NCBI GenBank assembly: GCA_030607875.1
Contig: JAUWJD010000020.1
Coordinates: 1-55,363 of the forward strand
Reading direction: 5' to 3'
Source: Chloroflexota bacterium
Lineage (GTDB): Bacteria > Chloroflexota > Anaerolineae > UBA2200
DNA: 55,363 nucleotides
A program made the position numbers and the translations under genes. This document shows positions 36,501 to 43,589 of the stretch, piece by piece (the stretch's first letter is position 1; the number at the start of each line of letters is the position of its first letter). The notes under the pieces are model-generated. The model saw nothing but the letters and a program-made list of their open reading frames with translations. It made no database searches and was not told the DNA's origin.

Positions 36501-36568
36501 GCTTCAGCGAGCAGGCAGCATGTGAAGAAGCCAAGCGCTGCTTGCGCTGCGATCTCGAAGAATTCTAG
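33518..36568 (+). CDS. hoxF: HoxF/NuoF-GltD (NfnB-like) fusion flavoprotein
   Basis: 1016 residues, about twice ordinary NuoF. Parts: (1) N-terminal thioredoxin-like 2Fe-2S (VCRGTGCEAS, TGCRGFCAMG); (2) NuoF core about 110-540 with FMN/NADH site GLRGRGGAGFLTGLKW, NADEGDPGAFMDR and 4Fe-4S site ESCGKCVPCRAGGKR plus C near 501; (3) from about 545, in place of the usual C-terminal ferredoxin, a GltD-type module with CTNACPAGVDV, CGRVCPAFCEPKC, FAD motif VAIIGAGPAGLT (about 635) and NADP-type motif VVVIGGGASAVDAA (about 770), ending CEEAKRCLRC. It therefore carries FMN, FAD and two nucleotide sites in one chain. AGGAGG precedes the ATG. Confidence 0.95.
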   Translation: MAEPLYRANVLVCRGTGCEASKSPAVHEALAQEIKRRGLQDEVRLVQTGCRGFCAMGPVVIVYPDGLFYCLVQASDVPEIVEETLVKGRVVSRLTYQEPTSHKAVPLYEDIPFYTKQLRITLRNCGLINPENIDEYIARDGYAGLSKALSEMTPDQVIEEVKRSGLRGRGGAGFLTGLKWEFCRKARGDTKHLICNADEGDPGAFMDRSVLEGDPHSVVEGMIIASYAIGAKNGYIYCRAEYPLAIKRIKLAIEQCLEYGLLGENILGSGHTFNLVVKEGAGAFVCGEETALMASLEGRRGEPRPRPPYPAISGLWQQPSNINNVKTYANVAQIIRKGADWFSSIGTKRSKGTAIFALTGTINNTGLLEVPMGTTLGEIVFDVGGGIPNGKKFKAVQTGGPLGGWLGVESLNAPVDFDSLKEMGAVMGSGGMVVVDEDTCMVEFAKFFLEFATAESCGKCVPCRAGGKRLLEVLTRITEGNGTMEDLDAIIRISNGMQSAALCALGQLTPGPVLSALRYFRDEFEAHILDKCCPAGVCRALVRAPCTNACPAGVDVPSYVALISEGKYAEGLKVHRQRNPFALVCGRVCPAFCEPKCRRGELDQPVAIRHLKRFMADHELKNPWTPERTEEPKDKKVAIIGAGPAGLTTALRLAQWGYPVTVYEAAPVPGGWMALGIPEYRLPRDVLNAEIDNIKRAGVDIVLNTALGKDFTLDELFEKMGYDAVVLAIGAHSSRRLRVPGEELDGVMHATTFLKDVALGKAPDLAGKRVVVIGGGASAVDAARIALRLGASEVHIAYRRTRAEMPAHDLEIQEAEEEGIQFHFLTTPTAVLGETKVTGLELQPQELGEFDRSGRRRPMPIEGSGYVMDVDVIIPAIGQSPDLSSLNGDAPEVNRNRTFKVGRKLETSRPGVFAAGDAVLGPSTVIEAVAQGNTVAMAVDEYLQEGHPQSKEDWLAYCDVELKYNLEDYGEAKRPEMPTQAANERIKNFGEIELGFSEQAACEEAKRCLRCDLEEF

Positions 36569-36734
36569 ACCAGATACCGTTTTGAGATCAAGATCAGATG
36601 TAGTAAGATGCCACGCAAACTCTTGTATCGTGAAATGATAGCACATAGTGGGCCAGGTCCAGCGGGCCCAAAATATGGAGCAAAAGGCCAGAATCGTTCT
36701 CAAAAAGGAAATCAGAAAGGAGGCTAGACGAATA

Positions 36735-38519
36735 ATGGCGATGGTCAATCTTACAATCAACGGCCAGAAAGTCAGTGCCCCACCGGGCAGTACCGTCCTC
36801 CAGGCTGCACAGCTAGCGAACATTGACATACCGACCCTCTGTGACCACCCGGCATTGGCCCCACTGGGGGCCTGCCGGATGTGTCTCGTTGAGATCAAGG
36901 GACAGCGAAATCTGCAGCCAGCGTGCACCTTTCCCACCACGGAGGGAATGGACGTACAGACAGAATCACCAAGAGTGGTTGTAGCCCGCAAGTTCGTTCT
37001 CGACCTGCTCTTTGCAGAGCGGAACCATTACTGCATGTACTGCGAAATGACCGGGGATTGCGAGTTGCAGGCTCTCGGGTACCGCTACGGCCTTGATCAC
37101 TGGGTTTATCCCACCTACACCAAGCGCTTCCCGGTGGATGCGACCCGCTTGTACTTCCTCATGGATCACAATCGCTGCATTTTGTGCCGGCGGTGCGTGA
37201 GGGCCTGCAGTGAACTGGTGGCCAACCACACTTTGGGTGTGCGACAGCGTGGCGCCGAGTCCATGATCCAGGCGGATATGAACGTTCCCTTCGGCGAGTC
37301 GACCTGCATTTCTTGTGGTACGTGTCTGCAAGTCTGTCCGACCGGTGCCCTCGTTGACAGGCGCAGCGCTTTCATGGGCCGTGACATAGAGACGGAGCAC
37401 ACCAAGAGTACCTGCAGCCATTGCAGTATAGGTTGTGGCGTAGAGATGGTGACACGTAGTGGCAATGTGCTGCGGCTGGAAGGCGACTGGGATGCACCAG
37501 TGAATGCTGGCGTCCTGTGCCAGGCGGGGCGCTTTGATCCCCTGTATGATGAGCGCGAACGTGTCACCAAGCCCTTGGTTCGGAAGAAGGGCGAGCTCAA
37601 AGAAACGGACTGGGATACGGCGCTTCAAGCAGTAGCCAAAGGCATGAAGGGCACCAAGGCGCAGAAACTGGGTGTGCTGGCGTCCACGTATGCCACCAAC
37701 GAGGCGCTCTACCTGCTGCGCAAGCTGTTCAGCCAAGAACTGAAAGTGAGCAACCTTGGTTTGCTGAACAAAGTAGCGCCAGTGATTTCAGACCAAGGCT
37801 CGTTGGCGGATATCGCCGAAAGTGATATCATTCTGGTCGTCGGCACCAATCCAGTCAATGATCAACCGGTGGCATCTTTCTTCGTCAAGCGCGCCGTGGA
37901 CAAAGGGGCGCGTCTCATTGTGGTGGACGGCAAAGACAATGGTTTGGTGCCGTTCGCCTACATGAACTTGGAGATGAAAGAGATCAACAGGGCCGTCGAG
38001 CTGGCGGAGCGTGCGGAGCATCCCATGGTCTTGTACGGCGCGGGGATCACAAAGAACGCGGCTACGGCCTTGAAGAAGCTGGGAGAGAAGGCCTCGTTCG
38101 TGGCACTTGAGCTGGGTGTCAACACGCGCGCAGCGGCCGCCTTGGGGCTCAACAACGGCTTTGACGCATCGGCTGCCCAGGCGTTGTATATATTGGTTGG
38201 TGAGCAAGACCTGGACGGCGCTCCCGTGCTGCAAAAGGTTGGCAAGGACGCCTTTGTTGTTGTGCAGGCTAGCTTCAAGTCGCCTCTGACTGAGCGAGCT
38301 GACGTCATTCTGCCGATGGCCATCTGGTCGGAGCGAGCGGGGAGCCTCACCAACACAGAAGGACGTGTGCAGAAAGCCAACAAAGCTGTAGAGCCCAAGG
38401 GAGAGGCCAAGGCGGATTGGGAGATTCTGTCGCTGCTGGCCGCCAAGATGGGCAAGAAGCTCGGCGCTTCGTTGGACGATCTTTCGGCTCTCGCGGCCGA
38501 GGCCATTCGTCCCGCCTGA
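36735..38519 (+). CDS. hoxU: HoxU/NuoG-type iron-sulfur subunit with molybdopterin-fold remnant
   Basis: 594 residues from ATG 36735 (AAAGGAGG upstream). N-terminal 2Fe-2S (CDHPALAPLGACRMCLVEI, later PAC), NuoG Cys region (CMYCEMTGDCEL), two 4Fe-4S ferredoxin motifs (CILCRRCVRAC, CISCGTCLQVCPTG), and the N7-like cluster CSHCSIGCG...C. The C-terminal half (about 250-594) is a molybdopterin-oxidoreductase fold as in complex I NuoG, not visibly cofactor-binding (it keeps SERAGSLTNTEGRVQ). Classical HoxU stops near 240 residues, so this is a longer NuoG-like version. It links the flavoprotein to HoxYH. A 166-base gap precedes it. Confidence 0.93.
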   Translation: MAMVNLTINGQKVSAPPGSTVLQAAQLANIDIPTLCDHPALAPLGACRMCLVEIKGQRNLQPACTFPTTEGMDVQTESPRVVVARKFVLDLLFAERNHYCMYCEMTGDCELQALGYRYGLDHWVYPTYTKRFPVDATRLYFLMDHNRCILCRRCVRACSELVANHTLGVRQRGAESMIQADMNVPFGESTCISCGTCLQVCPTGALVDRRSAFMGRDIETEHTKSTCSHCSIGCGVEMVTRSGNVLRLEGDWDAPVNAGVLCQAGRFDPLYDERERVTKPLVRKKGELKETDWDTALQAVAKGMKGTKAQKLGVLASTYATNEALYLLRKLFSQELKVSNLGLLNKVAPVISDQGSLADIAESDIILVVGTNPVNDQPVASFFVKRAVDKGARLIVVDGKDNGLVPFAYMNLEMKEINRAVELAERAEHPMVLYGAGITKNAATALKKLGEKASFVALELGVNTRAAAALGLNNGFDASAAQALYILVGEQDLDGAPVLQKVGKDAFVVVQASFKSPLTERADVILPMAIWSERAGSLTNTEGRVQKANKAVEPKGEAKADWEILSLLAAKMGKKLGASLDDLSALAAEAIRPA

Positions 38520-38551
38520 GACCAGGAACTGAAGGGAAAGGAGAATCTGCA

Positions 38552-39097
38552 ATGGCAAAAGTAAAAATCGCCACTGACTGGTTGGCCGCCTGTGCAGGAT
38601 GCCATATGTCATTGTTGGACATTGATGACCGCATTGTGCAGTTGGTGCAAGCGGTAGAATTCACATCCAGTCCAATCACCGATTTGAAGCATCCGCCTAA
38701 GGAAGGCGTTACTGTGGGCATTCTCACTGGTGCGATCAGCAATACCCACAACATCGAAGTTGCCAAACAGATGCGTGAACGCTGCAAAATCCTGATCGCC
38801 CTCGGCGACTGCGCTACGTTTGGCGGTATCGTTGCCACACGTAACATGGTGGGCACAGAGGCAGCACTGAAACGGGCCTACCTGGAGACGGAGAGCACTG
38901 TGGATGGCCTCATTCCTGACTCTCCAGAACTTGGCAGGCCGCTCGATAGGGTCACCGGCATAGCGGATGTGGTCAAGGTTGATCTCTTCATCCCTGGCTG
39001 TCCGCCACGAGCAGATGCCATTTTCTACGCACTATCAGAGCTGCTTGCCGGGCGTACACCTGTGATCCTGCCGCCCGAGCACTTTGTCTACGACTAG
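38552..39097 (+). CDS. hoxY: [NiFe] hydrogenase small subunit (HoxY-like)
   Basis: 181 residues from ATG 38552 after AAAGGAG. It is short like HoxY of NAD-linked group 3 hydrogenases. The proximal 4Fe-4S ligands are visible: LAACAGCHMSLLD (CxxC), LGDCATFGG and IPGCPPRADAIFYAL. No twin-arginine signal, so the enzyme is cytoplasmic. It binds the large subunit encoded 9 bases downstream. Confidence 0.95.
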   Translation: MAKVKIATDWLAACAGCHMSLLDIDDRIVQLVQAVEFTSSPITDLKHPPKEGVTVGILTGAISNTHNIEVAKQMRERCKILIALGDCATFGGIVATRNMVGTEAALKRAYLETESTVDGLIPDSPELGRPLDRVTGIADVVKVDLFIPGCPPRADAIFYALSELLAGRTPVILPPEHFVYD

Positions 39098-39106
39098 AGG
39101 AGGACA

Positions 39107-40543
39107 ATGATGGTTGCGCGAAAACTCACTATTGAACCCGTGACGCGCATTGAGGGGCATGCGCGAGTTACCATCCACTTGAACGATGAAGGCAAGGTAG
39201 AGCAGACGTATTTCCACGTCGATGAATTTCGCGGCGTGGAAAAGTTCTGCGAGGGCCGGCCCTACTGGGAGATGCCACAGATCACACAGCGCATCTGCGG
39301 GATCTGCCCGGTCAGCCATCACCTGGCTGCAGCCAAGGCTTGCGACGCCGTCGCTGGCGTGGAGCCACCTCGGCCGGCAAAGCTGCTCCGGGAGTTGATG
39401 CACATGGGGCAGGTCATCCAGTCACACGGCATGCACTTTTTCCACCTGGCAGCGCCTGATTTGATTTTCGGCTTTGATGCCGATCCAGCCAAGCGAAACG
39501 TGATCGGGATCATCGAGGCCGACCCTGTGCTTGCTTTGAAGGCAGTCAACTTGCGCCGCTTCGGCCAGCAGATCATCGAAAGGCTGGGCAGGAAACGCAT
39601 CCATCCCTTCTTCACTGTACCTGGTGGAGTCAGTGCACCGCTCAGCAGCAAGAACCGCGATGAGATTCTTGCCGAGCTTGACACGATGGTCGACATCGGG
39701 AAAGAAGCAATCGCTCTTATCAAGGGCTGGGTCGAGGCCAACCAGGCCCTGGTGGACAACTTTGCTTCCTTCCCATCTGGCTACATGGGCCTCGTGGATG
39801 AGGAAGGCGGCCTGCAGTTGTACGAAGGCGAGATCCGCATCCGAGATTCCGAGGGTAAGCAACTGGCACAGTTCAAGGCCAATGATTACCTGGACTATGT
39901 AGCGGAGCATGTGGAACCGTGGTCCTTCCTCAAGTTCCCCTACTATCGGCCCCTGGGCTGGTCCGAAGGCAAGAGCACATATCGCGTCGGGCCATTGGGG
40001 CGCTTGAACGTCGTGGACAAGATCAACACGCCCATGGCCAATGAGGAGTTCAAGCTTTTCAAGCAGGTCAACGGTGGCAAGCCAGTAGAGCCTTCGCTCT
40101 ACTACCACTACGCTCGCTTGATCGAAGTGCTGTACGCCCTGGAGCGCACCGCAGAGCTTCTGGACGATCCGGATATCCTGTCCAACGATATCCGCACCTT
40201 CCCGTCGCTGAAGCTTACCCAGCACGGCGTTGGCGTGATCGAGGCGCCCAGAGGGACCCTGTACCACGACTATGATACAGACGAGGATGGCCTGATAACC
40301 AGAGTCAATCTCATCGTGGCCACAGGAAACAACAACTGGGCCATGCACACATCAGCGGGCTTGGTCGCCAAGGCCTTTGTGGACGGCAACAAGCTTACCG
40401 AGGGCATGTTGAACCGGGTGGAGGCAGCCATCCGCTGCTATGACCCGTGCCTCTCCTGCTCCACGCACGCTTTCGGGCAAATGCCGATGAAAGTCACGCT
40501 GGTGGCGGCGGACGGAACGGTCTTGGATCGCATCTCTCGCTGA
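39107..40543 (+). CDS. hoxH: [NiFe] hydrogenase large subunit (HoxH-like, group 3)
   Basis: 478 residues. Ni-Fe ligands: L1 motif RICGICP near residue 62 and L2 motif DPCLSCSTH near residue 446, all Cys, no selenocysteine. The 24 residues after His (AFGQMPMKVTLVAADGTVLD and a few more) are the C-terminal peptide removed by the maturation protease. EPVTRIEGHARVTI is the usual N-terminus. Small-subunit length and the flavoprotein genes point to cytoplasmic group 3, closest to 3d (NAD-coupled). It oxidises or evolves H2. Confidence 0.96.
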   Translation: MMVARKLTIEPVTRIEGHARVTIHLNDEGKVEQTYFHVDEFRGVEKFCEGRPYWEMPQITQRICGICPVSHHLAAAKACDAVAGVEPPRPAKLLRELMHMGQVIQSHGMHFFHLAAPDLIFGFDADPAKRNVIGIIEADPVLALKAVNLRRFGQQIIERLGRKRIHPFFTVPGGVSAPLSSKNRDEILAELDTMVDIGKEAIALIKGWVEANQALVDNFASFPSGYMGLVDEEGGLQLYEGEIRIRDSEGKQLAQFKANDYLDYVAEHVEPWSFLKFPYYRPLGWSEGKSTYRVGPLGRLNVVDKINTPMANEEFKLFKQVNGGKPVEPSLYYHYARLIEVLYALERTAELLDDPDILSNDIRTFPSLKLTQHGVGVIEAPRGTLYHDYDTDEDGLITRVNLIVATGNNNWAMHTSAGLVAKAFVDGNKLTEGMLNRVEAAIRCYDPCLSCSTHAFGQMPMKVTLVAADGTVLDRISR

Positions 40544-40567
40544 AGAAGGTATCTGTCAAAGTGATCA

Positions 40568-40599
40568 CAAGCGGGTGAAGACTTGTCTTCACCCGCTTG
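40568..40599 (+). terminator. Strong hairpin terminator between hoxH and its protease gene
   Basis: CAAGCGGGTGAAGA (40568-40581) and TCTTCACCCGCTTG (40586-40599) form a perfect 14-bp stem with a CTTG loop, followed by CGGTGTTTTGTTGTT. It probably ends most hydrogenase transcripts and lets only a fraction read into the protease gene. Confidence 0.85.
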
Positions 40600-40625
40600 C
40601 GGTGTTTTGTTGTTCTGAGGGGTTG

Positions 40626-41138
40626 ATGGCTCGCACGCTGGTGATTGGCTATGGCAATCCGCATCGCGCAGACGATGGCGTTGCATACTATGTCGTAAAC
40701 GCGCTGAGGGAACGTCTGGGACAGAACGCTCTGGGCGAGGACAACACAGGGCTGGAGGAACTTGGGGCGCAGACCGATTCCATCTTGCTCACTCAGCTTG
40801 TTCCCGAACTGATCGATACGCTGGTTGACTACGACCAGGTGGTCTTTGTCGATGCACATGTCCTTGAGGACATGCCTGCGCTTCATTGTCAATCCATTGC
40901 CTCGGAATACACGGCTTCTGCGTTCACGCATCACATGACGCCAGCGATGCTTCTCGCGTTGCTCAAGGCGCTCCACCATAAGGAACCCGCGGGGCACGTC
41001 GTGTCCGTCCGTGGCCGCGATTTCGACTTCCATCGTGGCCTTTCAGCAAACACCGCCGCCCTTGTGCAGCCAGCAGTTGAGTGCATTCTGCAGATGATTG
41101 CTGCAGCTGAGGAGGGCACAGCCGTGGAGCTGTGTTAA
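40626..41138 (+). CDS. Hydrogenase maturation protease (HoxW/HycI family)
   Basis: 170 residues from ATG 40626 after GAGGGG. Ni-sensing residues are visible: YGNPHRADDGVAYYV (Glu/Asp-type ligand in the GNxxxxDDG motif), VDAHVLEDMP and FTHHMTPAMLLALL (His ligand). It cleaves the HoxH C-terminal peptide after nickel insertion. It sits after the terminator, so lower expression than the structural genes is expected. Confidence 0.93.
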   Translation: MARTLVIGYGNPHRADDGVAYYVVNALRERLGQNALGEDNTGLEELGAQTDSILLTQLVPELIDTLVDYDQVVFVDAHVLEDMPALHCQSIASEYTASAFTHHMTPAMLLALLKALHHKEPAGHVVSVRGRDFDFHRGLSANTAALVQPAVECILQMIAAAEEGTAVELC

Positions 41139-41189
41139 GCAAGCAGGCCTTACCCGGTCGATAGCAGGGGCGGTTCAATAAAGGAGGCG

Positions 41190-41494
41190 GTCCTGGACGA
41201 ACGATTGCAAGGCATCTTGGCTGACTATGGAGAAGGAGACAAGGCAGCCCTTGTAGCGGGTTCAAGGGGAGTTGGGACACGTATCGGAGGAAGCAATCTT
41301 TGCCATCAGCGATACGATTGCTGTGCCGCCCGCAGAGGTCTTTGGCGTTCTGACGTTCTACGCTTAGTTTCGTCTCAAGGCTGTGGGCAAGTACGTCTGC
41401 AAAGTGTGCCGTGGGACGGCGTGTCATGTGCGAGGTGCCCCCAACATCCTCAACAGCGTCCGTGACGAGCTCGGACTGGATGGCGGAAGATCTC
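41190..41494 (+). pseudogene. NuoE/HoxE-like pseudogene (frameshift and amber stop)
   Basis: After AAGGAGG the first frame encodes LDERLQGILADYGEGDKAA, typical NuoE. A frameshift then moves to GELGHVSEEAIFAISDTIAV, and GVLTFYA is followed by TAG where homologs have Gln (one base from CAG). The frame continues FRLKAVGKYVCKVCRGTACH and VRGAPNILNSVRDELGL. The 3' part with the second Cys pair is missing. Frameshift, stop and truncation make it non-functional. Confidence 0.8.
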
Positions 41495-41626
41495 TACGAC
41501 AAGGAGTTTGTGGCCCAACGCACGGAAGGCTTTGAGCAGCTACGGGATATGCTGGCCAAGTACACACCGGAGTACGCCGAGACAATCACTGATCATGCGG
41601 CACAAATCTTGACGTACTGGAATTGA
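41480..41626 (+). pseudogene. Molybdopterin oxidoreductase (formate-dehydrogenase-like) fragment
   Basis: 48 codons: MAEDLYDKEFVAQRTEGFEQ, then LRDMLAKYTPEYAETITDHA and a stop. DKEFVAQRTEGFEQLR resembles an internal segment of molybdopterin oxidoreductases such as NAD-linked formate dehydrogenase (recall). All Mo-pterin, cluster and active-site regions are absent. With the NuoE relic it suggests a lost NuoE-NuoF-FdhA operon. Confidence 0.6.
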
Positions 41627-41657
41627 CCAAGTATTGATCAACGCATAGGAGGACACA

Positions 41658-42608
41658 ATGAACAAGACTGTTCCCATCATCGGATTCCTGATTCTGACCG
41701 CTGTGGTCCTATCCGTCTTTGGCTACGCAACCTACATGGCCTGGACACTGCAACCTGTGGGTGGCGTGGTTGTGACAATCATCCTCTTGGGTCTCCTGTA
41801 CAAGGTAGTGAGCGAGGCCCAAAAGCTCTCAAAGGCGGAAGTGGACGACCTTTTCTCCAAGAAGAACCTGTTGAGTTTCGTGGCTGTTGTCGCTGCGGTG
41901 TTTGTCACATACTACCTCAATCACTCCATCGGACTCGGTGCAGTGGTTGCAGCCGGCTTGGTGCAGATCCTAGCCGCGCTGTTCTTCCCAGAGTACGGGG
42001 CACAAATGGCCACCGGGGCGTACGCTGGCATGGCCTCTGCGCTTCTGCTGTGCGACTCCGGGCACGTGGGCTTTGCGGCTCTTGTCGCAGGTGTCGTCTA
42101 CGTGCTGACAACGAGCGTTTACGCGGGCTTTGGTGGCAAATTGGGCACCATCGCGGTTACCGGATGCATTGCCACCGGACTCTGTATGGCGGGTGACTTC
42201 TCTCACCCCTCCGTGCCAGGGTGGGACGTGGGGTGGACCATAGTCGTCGTCGCCATCCTCGCCGCGGTAGCCACTTACTGCATCAATCACTATCTCAAGC
42301 ACGGAGCCGTCATGGCTTCGGGTATTGTGGGCTTGGTTGCCGGCCTTCTCTTGCCGGTCCTCCTCCCCGAAATCGGAGGCACGCTGGCAGTGGTGGCCAT
42401 TTGCGCATCCTTTGTTGGAATGTCGAGCGCCAAGCATTTCCCAAACGCTGTACCTGTGGCGGTTGCGGGGCTGTTCATTGGCTTGGTCTTCATCTACAGC
42501 GCGCCGTACCTGGGTGGTGCGGGTGGAAAGCTCGGAAGCATGGCGTTCGGCTCGGGCCTGGCAGTCCGCGGCTTCATGGACTTGCTCGAGAAAAGAAAGT
42601 CGAGCTAG
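41658..42608 (+). CDS. Unknown multi-spanning membrane protein
   Basis: 316 residues, ATG after GGAGGA, with about ten hydrophobic segments (IIGFLILTAVVLSVFGYATY, VGGVVVTIILLGLLYKV, LLSFVAVVAAVFVTYYLNH, GHVGFAALVAGVVYVLTTSV, WTIVVVAILAAVATYCIN, GTLAVVAICASFVGM, VPVAVAGLFIGLVFIY). Gly/Ala-rich helices with repeated patterns (YLNHSIGLGAVVAAGLVQIL against YLKHGAVMASGIVGLVAGLL) suggest an internal duplication. I do not recognise the family. Its place between hydrogenase and molybdoenzyme relics may be meaningful or chance. Confidence 0.75.
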   Translation: MNKTVPIIGFLILTAVVLSVFGYATYMAWTLQPVGGVVVTIILLGLLYKVVSEAQKLSKAEVDDLFSKKNLLSFVAVVAAVFVTYYLNHSIGLGAVVAAGLVQILAALFFPEYGAQMATGAYAGMASALLLCDSGHVGFAALVAGVVYVLTTSVYAGFGGKLGTIAVTGCIATGLCMAGDFSHPSVPGWDVGWTIVVVAILAAVATYCINHYLKHGAVMASGIVGLVAGLLLPVLLPEIGGTLAVVAICASFVGMSSAKHFPNAVPVAVAGLFIGLVFIYSAPYLGGAGGKLGSMAFGSGLAVRGFMDLLEKRKSS

Positions 42609-42673
42609 CTGCCGGCAAGACCACTACAACCAACAAAGCGGCCTTCACGTCCATGTAGGCGATACTATCCAGA

Positions 42674-43130
42674 TGGCTGATCTCATCGGCCACCCAGAGC
42701 TGTTGCTGGAGATGCGCCATGCGCGCGGGCTGTTCGTGGCCTGCGATATGCCCTTGCTCAATCTCGAGCTCCTGCGCTACATGATTCCGCTGTCCACTGA
42801 TTTTGACGTAGTGATTCCGCGCATTGCTGACAATGTGGAACCCTTACACACCATTTATAGCAAGGCGTGCCTGCGCCCCATCCTGGACGCGCTGGACCGC
42901 GGTGAACTGCGCGTAATCCGCTTCTTCCCCCATGTGCGAGTTCGCTACGTGGAGCAGAGTGAGATAGATGCTTCTGACCCTGAGCACCTGTCGTTTTTCA
43001 ACATCATACCCCGGATGATCTCGATTTGGCCCAGCGATCGATCCAGCGAGAAGCTGCACCACGCCGGCAGGAGGGCCTCATGACTATCTGGGACGTGCTT
43101 CTCAAGCCACCTCCCCGCGCTCCCTCATGA
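42674..43130 (+). pseudogene. mobA-like pseudogene (N-terminus lost, frameshifted)
   Basis: LLEMRHARGLFVACDMPLLN, then FDVVIPRIADNVEPLHTIYS, RFFPHVRVRYVEQSEID and DPEHLSFFN align to the C-terminal two thirds of MobA at 44527. The GTP-binding N-terminus (LAGGKSRRLG) is missing. After FFN the frame slips: LAQRSIQREAAPRRQEG and then MTIWDVLLKPPPRAPS continue in another frame to a stop at 43128-43130. It is a second, decayed mobA rather than a copy of the intact one, since many residues differ. Confidence 0.75.
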
Positions 43131-43167
43131 TGGACGATCACCGGACATACCGACGCTGACTATGAGG

Positions 43168-43581
43168 CTACTCAGGTGTCTCAACAGAACGATCTTTTGC
43201 CCCCGTCATTCCCGATTCAGAGCCCTCTCCCTTCGCGGTCTCTGGGTCAGTGCAGAGGGTATGCAGTTCGCGCTCCAGGAGGTAGCTCAGGGCAGCACGC
43301 AGGCCAATCAATGCAGCTAGCTGCAGGACATCGTCCCACGTAGGAGAGACTGCCGTCTTGAGGATATCTGCCGCCACCTGAAACTCCAGCCCCAGGACCA
43401 TGCTTCCCGCCAGCTGGATTCGCAAGCCTGTTACGGAATCCAGCTCAAGTGAAAACCGACGGCGGACATGCTGCGTAATCGTACGGATTGCCCCCAGCAC
43501 AACGACCAGTGCGCCGCACGCCTCTATCAGCGGCGCCAAGTAGCCAACAACCAACCGCACTCCTTCTTCAAGTGCATTCAT
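43168..43581 (-). CDS. DUF1622 membrane protein
   Basis: 137 residues from ATG 43581 (GGAGAGGG upstream). Membrane segments LIEACGALVVVLGAIRTI and LRIQLAGSMVLGLEFQVAAD precede ILKTAVSPTWDDVLQLAALI and GLRAALSYLLERELH, the typical DUF1622 pattern, and a charged tail follows. Function unknown. It is opposite in direction to its neighbours. Confidence 0.85.
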   Translation of the reverse strand: MNALEEGVRLVVGYLAPLIEACGALVVVLGAIRTITQHVRRRFSLELDSVTGLRIQLAGSMVLGLEFQVAADILKTAVSPTWDDVLQLAALIGLRAALSYLLERELHTLCTDPETAKGEGSESGMTGAKDRSVETPE

Positions 43582-43589
43582 GTCCCTCT

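Larger units (their letters stand above)
41139..41657. other. Decay region after the hydrogenase operon
   Basis: About 520 bases that hold relics of a NuoE-type gene and of a molybdopterin oxidoreductase, described separately. No intact gene is seen. Confidence 0.7.

Noticed and set aside
40440-40470. Selenocysteine in the hydrogenase large subunit
   Set aside because: The L2 motif codons are ordinary Cys (CLSC); no TGA occurs in frame.
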